Shown piece by piece: positions 45,497 to 48,032 of a DNA stretch of 48,032 nucleotides (positions are counted from its first letter, which is position 1; each line of letters starts with the position of its first letter). The stretch is from a virus. The notes under the pieces were generated by a model. The model worked only from the letters and a program-made list of their open reading frames with translations, was not told the origin of the DNA and ran no database searches. A program made the position numbers and the translations under genes. The DNA lies in IMG/VR virus record IMGVR_UViG_3300048591_000865, positions 1 to 48,032 of that record; one strand, written 5' to 3'.

Positions 45497-47453
45497 TTAT
45501 TTTACATATGACATCGAAACTCTCTTGAACTTTTTCTCGTTCAGCGGAAAATTCTACAATGATGATAGAATGTATTCTTTTGAGATCTCCTCTAGGAAGA
45601 ATCAAAGGTCTGAACTGTTAACTTTTCTTTCTTATTTACAAAACGCTAATGTGCACATGGTAGGATTCAATAATCTTGGCTTTGACTGGCCGATAGTAAG
45701 CGAATTGATGAACAACCCTTACACTTTTACTTACCAAACAGCGCACCACTTATCCCAAACGATTATCGGCTCGCAAAAGTACGGTCAGACTCCGTTTGGT
45801 ATTATCCCAGTCCGTGAGCGCATCATTCCTCAAATTGATTTGGTAAAGATCAATCATTTCGATAATAAAAACCGTCGTACACCTTTAAAATCTTTGCAGT
45901 TTGCAATGCGCCTACCGAGTGTGGAAGATTTACCGGTTCCGTTTGACAGAGATCTCACACTTGAAGAAATGGAACTTGTACTCCCTTACAATTACAACGA
46001 CGTTCGCGCCACAGAAGAGTTCCTTCGTAAGTGTGAACACTTGATCGATATGCGTAAAGAGTTGCTCGACAATGGTGTCTTGTCCGGTGACGTTTTAAAT
46101 TTTTCCGATGTTAAAATTGGTGCCGAGTATTTGATTAAAAAGATCGGTCGCACAAAATGCTTCTCAGGAAATAAACCACTGCAAACACCTCGCCACTCAG
46201 TTGCATTTAAAGACATTATATTACAAAAGATTACATTTTATAGTGAACCCTATCAGGCTGTGCTCGATTGGTTCAAAACTCAAACGGTCTATAATAAAAT
46301 GGAAGAGACTCCAAGTTATGAGTGTAAGCTTGCAGGTCTTGATTTTAAGTTTGGTCTTGGTGGAGTTCACGGGTCTGTTGAGAATAAGAAATACGAGTCT
46401 TCTAAAACTCACGTCATTCGTGACATCGACGTTAGTGGTATGTACGTCTCAGTCGCAGTTGCTAACGGCTTTGCACCTGAACATCTAGGGAAAGATTTCA
46501 GCGTAGCCTATAAGCAACTGCAGCTCGATCGATTACAGTATAAAAAAGGTACGTCAATGAATGCGACTTTGAAACTCGCAGGCAATGGTGCCTACGGTAA
46601 GAGTAACGATATGTTTTCTTGCTTCTATGACCCACAGTACACCTTTACAGTAACCGCGAATGGTCAACTACAATTGCTTCAACTTGTGGAAACCCTATCA
46701 ATGATTCCAAGATTAGAGATCATCCAAGCCAATACAGACGGCATCACAGTTTACATGCCTCGAGAAGTGGAACCATATTTTAATCTCTGGAAGTCTGACT
46801 GGGAATATATTACAGGTTTGAAATTGGAAGAAGTGGACTATTCCAAAATGTGGATTAGTGACGTAAACAATTACATGGCTCTCACGGTAGACGGTAAGAT
46901 TAAAAACAAAGGTCGCTACTTCTTTCCTCGTGACTGGAAAGATTACGACGGGATTTGGAACAAAGACTTCTCTTGTTTGGTGGTTCAAAAAGTTATTGAG
47001 CAGGTTTTGATTAATGGTTGGAAAGCTGAAAATTTAATTAAGTGCATGACTGACCCTTTTGATTTTATGATCAGATACGAGACTCCAGGCGGCGCCAAAG
47101 TTTACATTGGTGATAAAGAGTGCAGTAAAACCGTTCGATATTATGTGTCTACCAAAGGTGAACCGATGAAAAAGATCGCTGAACCTAAAGGTGAACTCGG
47201 AACGTATAAGCGCAAGAACTCACTCAGTGATGCTTACTTTGAAAAGATTATGAAAGAAATCGGACCCGGTGTTTGGGACGAGCGAATCCATACAAGCAAC
47301 AAAAAGAAATACGAAATGGTCACAACGTCGATCGAGAGAGGTAGACTCGTAAAAGAGTGTAACATAGCTTCTAAGTTCGACTGGAGTGACGTGGACTTTG
47401 ATTACTATATTCAGGAAATTAATAAGTTATACATTGGAGATAAAAATGTTTAG
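45480..47453 (+). CDS. Compact family B DNA polymerase, 657 aa
   Basis: Exonuclease motifs: YDIET (Asp11, Glu13), GFNNLGFDW (Asn64-Asp69) and YNYND (170-174). Polymerase motifs: [10 protein letters not shown] (Asp315 or Asp317); [10 protein letters not shown] (Lys365, Asn369, Tyr372); [11 protein letters not shown] with NTDG (418-421) in place of the common DTD. Only one carboxylate stands in motif C, so the second metal ligand must come from elsewhere; phage short PolBs show the same. There is no obvious terminal-protein domain. It replicates the phage genome. The GTG start follows AAGGTT and overlaps the HNH gene; no ATG fits before the YDIET strand. Confidence 0.88.
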   Translation: MQKKLNYFTYDIETLLNFFSFSGKFYNDDRMYSFEISSRKNQRSELLTFLSYLQNANVHMVGFNNLGFDWPIVSELMNNPYTFTYQTAHHLSQTIIGSQKYGQTPFGIIPVRERIIPQIDLVKINHFDNKNRRTPLKSLQFAMRLPSVEDLPVPFDRDLTLEEMELVLPYNYNDVRATEEFLRKCEHLIDMRKELLDNGVLSGDVLNFSDVKIGAEYLIKKIGRTKCFSGNKPLQTPRHSVAFKDIILQKITFYSEPYQAVLDWFKTQTVYNKMEETPSYECKLAGLDFKFGLGGVHGSVENKKYESSKTHVIRDIDVSGMYVSVAVANGFAPEHLGKDFSVAYKQLQLDRLQYKKGTSMNATLKLAGNGAYGKSNDMFSCFYDPQYTFTVTANGQLQLLQLVETLSMIPRLEIIQANTDGITVYMPREVEPYFNLWKSDWEYITGLKLEEVDYSKMWISDVNNYMALTVDGKIKNKGRYFFPRDWKDYDGIWNKDFSCLVVQKVIEQVLINGWKAENLIKCMTDPFDFMIRYETPGGAKVYIGDKECSKTVRYYVSTKGEPMKKIAEPKGELGTYKRKNSLSDAYFEKIMKEIGPGVWDERIHTSNKKKYEMVTTSIERGRLVKECNIASKFDWSDVDFDYYIQEINKLYIGDKNV

Positions 47454-47682
47454 TGCAACAGAAGAGAGAGTTTTAAAAATCCTCGGTAAAAAGAAACTGA
47501 CAGTGAAAGTTTTGAGTGAGAAATATTTTAAGGGACAAAAGAAACCCATCAATCCGAGTAACGTTATTTCCGGCGCAATCGTTCGCATCAATAGAAAGTG
47601 TTCTTATTTTGGTCTTGATTGGTACGTTTACGGTGAAGGATTAGGTCGTCACGGTAAGACTGTGTGGGTGTGCAATGATTGA
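47446..47682 (+). CDS. Winged-helix-like small protein, 78 aa
   Basis: ATG 47446 overlaps the polymerase stop, with GGAG seven bases upstream; the longer frame from 47386 lies in the polymerase gene. The pattern ATEERVLKILGKKKLTVKVL, a second helix SEKYF, PINPSNVISGAIVRINRKCS as recognition helix, and an EGLGRHGKTVW hairpin is typical of small winged-helix DNA-binding proteins. It may regulate the downstream genes or assist replication. Confidence 0.68.
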   Translation: MFSATEERVLKILGKKKLTVKVLSEKYFKGQKKPINPSNVISGAIVRINRKCSYFGLDWYVYGEGLGRHGKTVWVCND

Positions 47683-47782
47683 TTGGGTTATGTTTAAATA
47701 TTTTCTTCTCGTATTTTTTAGCATCTTAGGTTTTAGCTATTTGGTTTATTGCTTGTGGCATTTAAGTAGGGGGACATTTTAA
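47675..47782 (+). CDS. Micro membrane protein, 35 aa
   Basis: ATG 47675 lies inside the end of the winged-helix-like gene and TAA 47780-47782 overlaps the next ATG (TAATG). One transmembrane helix: YFLLVFFSILGFSYLVYCLW, then HLSRGTF. Same style as the 20, 27 and 46-aa membrane peptides in the early operon. Could be a small holin-type or exclusion peptide; it is eight hundred bases or more from the L,D-transpeptidase-like gene across the contig join. Confidence 0.58.
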   Translation: MIDWVMFKYFLLVFFSILGFSYLVYCLWHLSRGTF

Positions 47783-48032
47783 TGGCTATTCAAGACGAAG
47801 TTGTTCGATGTAAAGCGTGCATTACGGTCATAACTGGAGATAATTTCGAGCATCCTGAAGTTGCTTTACAGTTAGGTTTTGCAATGATTTACGGTAAGCC
47901 AATAGTTTTAGTGGTCGATAAAAGTGTGAAGCTACCTGACTCAATGGTTAAGATCGCGCAGTTTGTACAAAGAGTTAATATGAAAAGCGAGCAAGACATG
48001 TTCGAGTCTCGATTTCATTTACAGAAATATTT
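47782..48032 (+). CDS. Nucleoside 2-deoxyribosyltransferase-like (or TIR-like fold) protein, N-terminal part
   Basis: The gene continues at 1-182 to give 117 aa. The signature VRCKACITVITGDNF then HPEVALQLGFAMIYGKPIVL and DKSVKLPDSM is the second half of a nucleoside 2-deoxyribosyltransferase-like Rossmann fold: the conserved Glu39 in PEVALQLG is where the catalytic Glu of a [GE]xxxELGxA motif lies, and GKPIVLVV is the next strand. The first beta-alpha unit that normally holds the substrate (YLAGP-like) is missing, so this is a short variant. It could act on nucleosides or nucleotide signals such as NAD derivatives, or only bind them. Start in TAATG overlap, with AGGGGGA upstream. Confidence 0.62.
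   Translation, partial: MAIQDEVVRCKACITVITGDNFEHPEVALQLGFAMIYGKPIVLVVDKSVKLPDSMVKIAQFVQRVNMKSEQDMFESRFHLQKY
47954..48032. repeat. Terminal direct repeat closing the circle (right copy)
   Basis: Exact copy of bases 1-79. The reading frame of the transferase-like gene passes through it without change. Confidence 0.9.

Noticed and set aside
1-48032. Integrase, excisionase or attachment site indicating lysogeny
   Set aside because: No tyrosine or serine recombinase motif in any protein; the lone Cro-like protein is not enough to argue for a temperate life cycle.
1-48032. CRISPR array or single-subunit phage RNA polymerase
   Set aside because: No regular 25-40 bp repeat-spacer series and no T7-type RNA polymerase protein found.

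Overview
The window is one complete, circularly closed tailed-phage genome. The first 79 bases recur exactly as the last 79 (1-79 = 47954-48032), so the unit is about 47,953 bp and the contig was opened inside a gene. The morphogenesis genes (head-tail connector portal, Bbp16/17/19-like capsid genes, two tail-tubular proteins, three internal virion proteins, T7-gp17-like fibre base) indicate a podovirus related in layout to Bordetella BPP-1 and T7-like phages. I see no integrase, phage RNA polymerase, reverse transcriptase, tRNA or CRISPR array, so it looks virulent and dependent on host RNA polymerase. The host is probably Gram-negative: several products carry Sec signal peptides and promoters look sigma70-like. 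A Bdellovibrionota host is only a guess from the style of the secreted proteins.

Layout. (1) 2172-30027, minus strand: late module. From right to left it runs terminase small subunit, zinc-ribbon protein, large terminase, GNAT protein, small connector-associated protein, portal, a secreted repeat protein, Bbp19-like, scaffold, major capsid, cement-like protein, tail tubular A and B, internal virion proteins (594 and 1951 aa), fibre base, two signal-peptide-bearing fibre/adhesin-like proteins, a lysis-like membrane cassette, then appendage proteins including a lectin-like one. (2) 30028-31358: a 1.3-kb non-coding control region with terminators, promoters, palindromes, AT-rich repeats and a GC-rich structured segment. 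(3) 31359-37565, plus strand: early operon of about 20 small, mostly overlapping genes, with a sliding-clamp-like protein, a DUF3560 protein, an RHH-like and a Cro-like regulator, a DUF5662 protein and tiny membrane proteins. (4) 37676-41989, minus strand: DEAD-like helicase, a small protein, VRR-NUC nuclease and a Prim-Pol/RepA-type helicase. (5) 42101 through the contig ends to 2065, plus strand: recombination and replication genes (DUF2800 Cas4/RecB-like nuclease, SSB-like protein, HNH endonuclease, compact family-B DNA polymerase), a winged-helix-like protein, a micro membrane protein, a nucleoside deoxyribosyltransferase-like protein, a zinc-ribbon protein with a nested overlapping ORF, and an L,D-transpeptidase-like lysis candidate.

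How it works together. Early genes fire from promoters in the control region. A helicase/VRR-NUC/Cas4-like/SSB/PolB/clamp set replicates and recombines DNA. The late operon is read from the opposite strand of the same control region. Both divergent units begin with an intrinsic terminator close to the transcription start, which suggests terminator-based (antitermination or attenuation) timing. The most unusual points are Sec signal peptides on three proteins inside the virion operon, the 650-bp overprinted gene pair at 183-970, and several three-stem RNA-like elements at operon ends and leaders.
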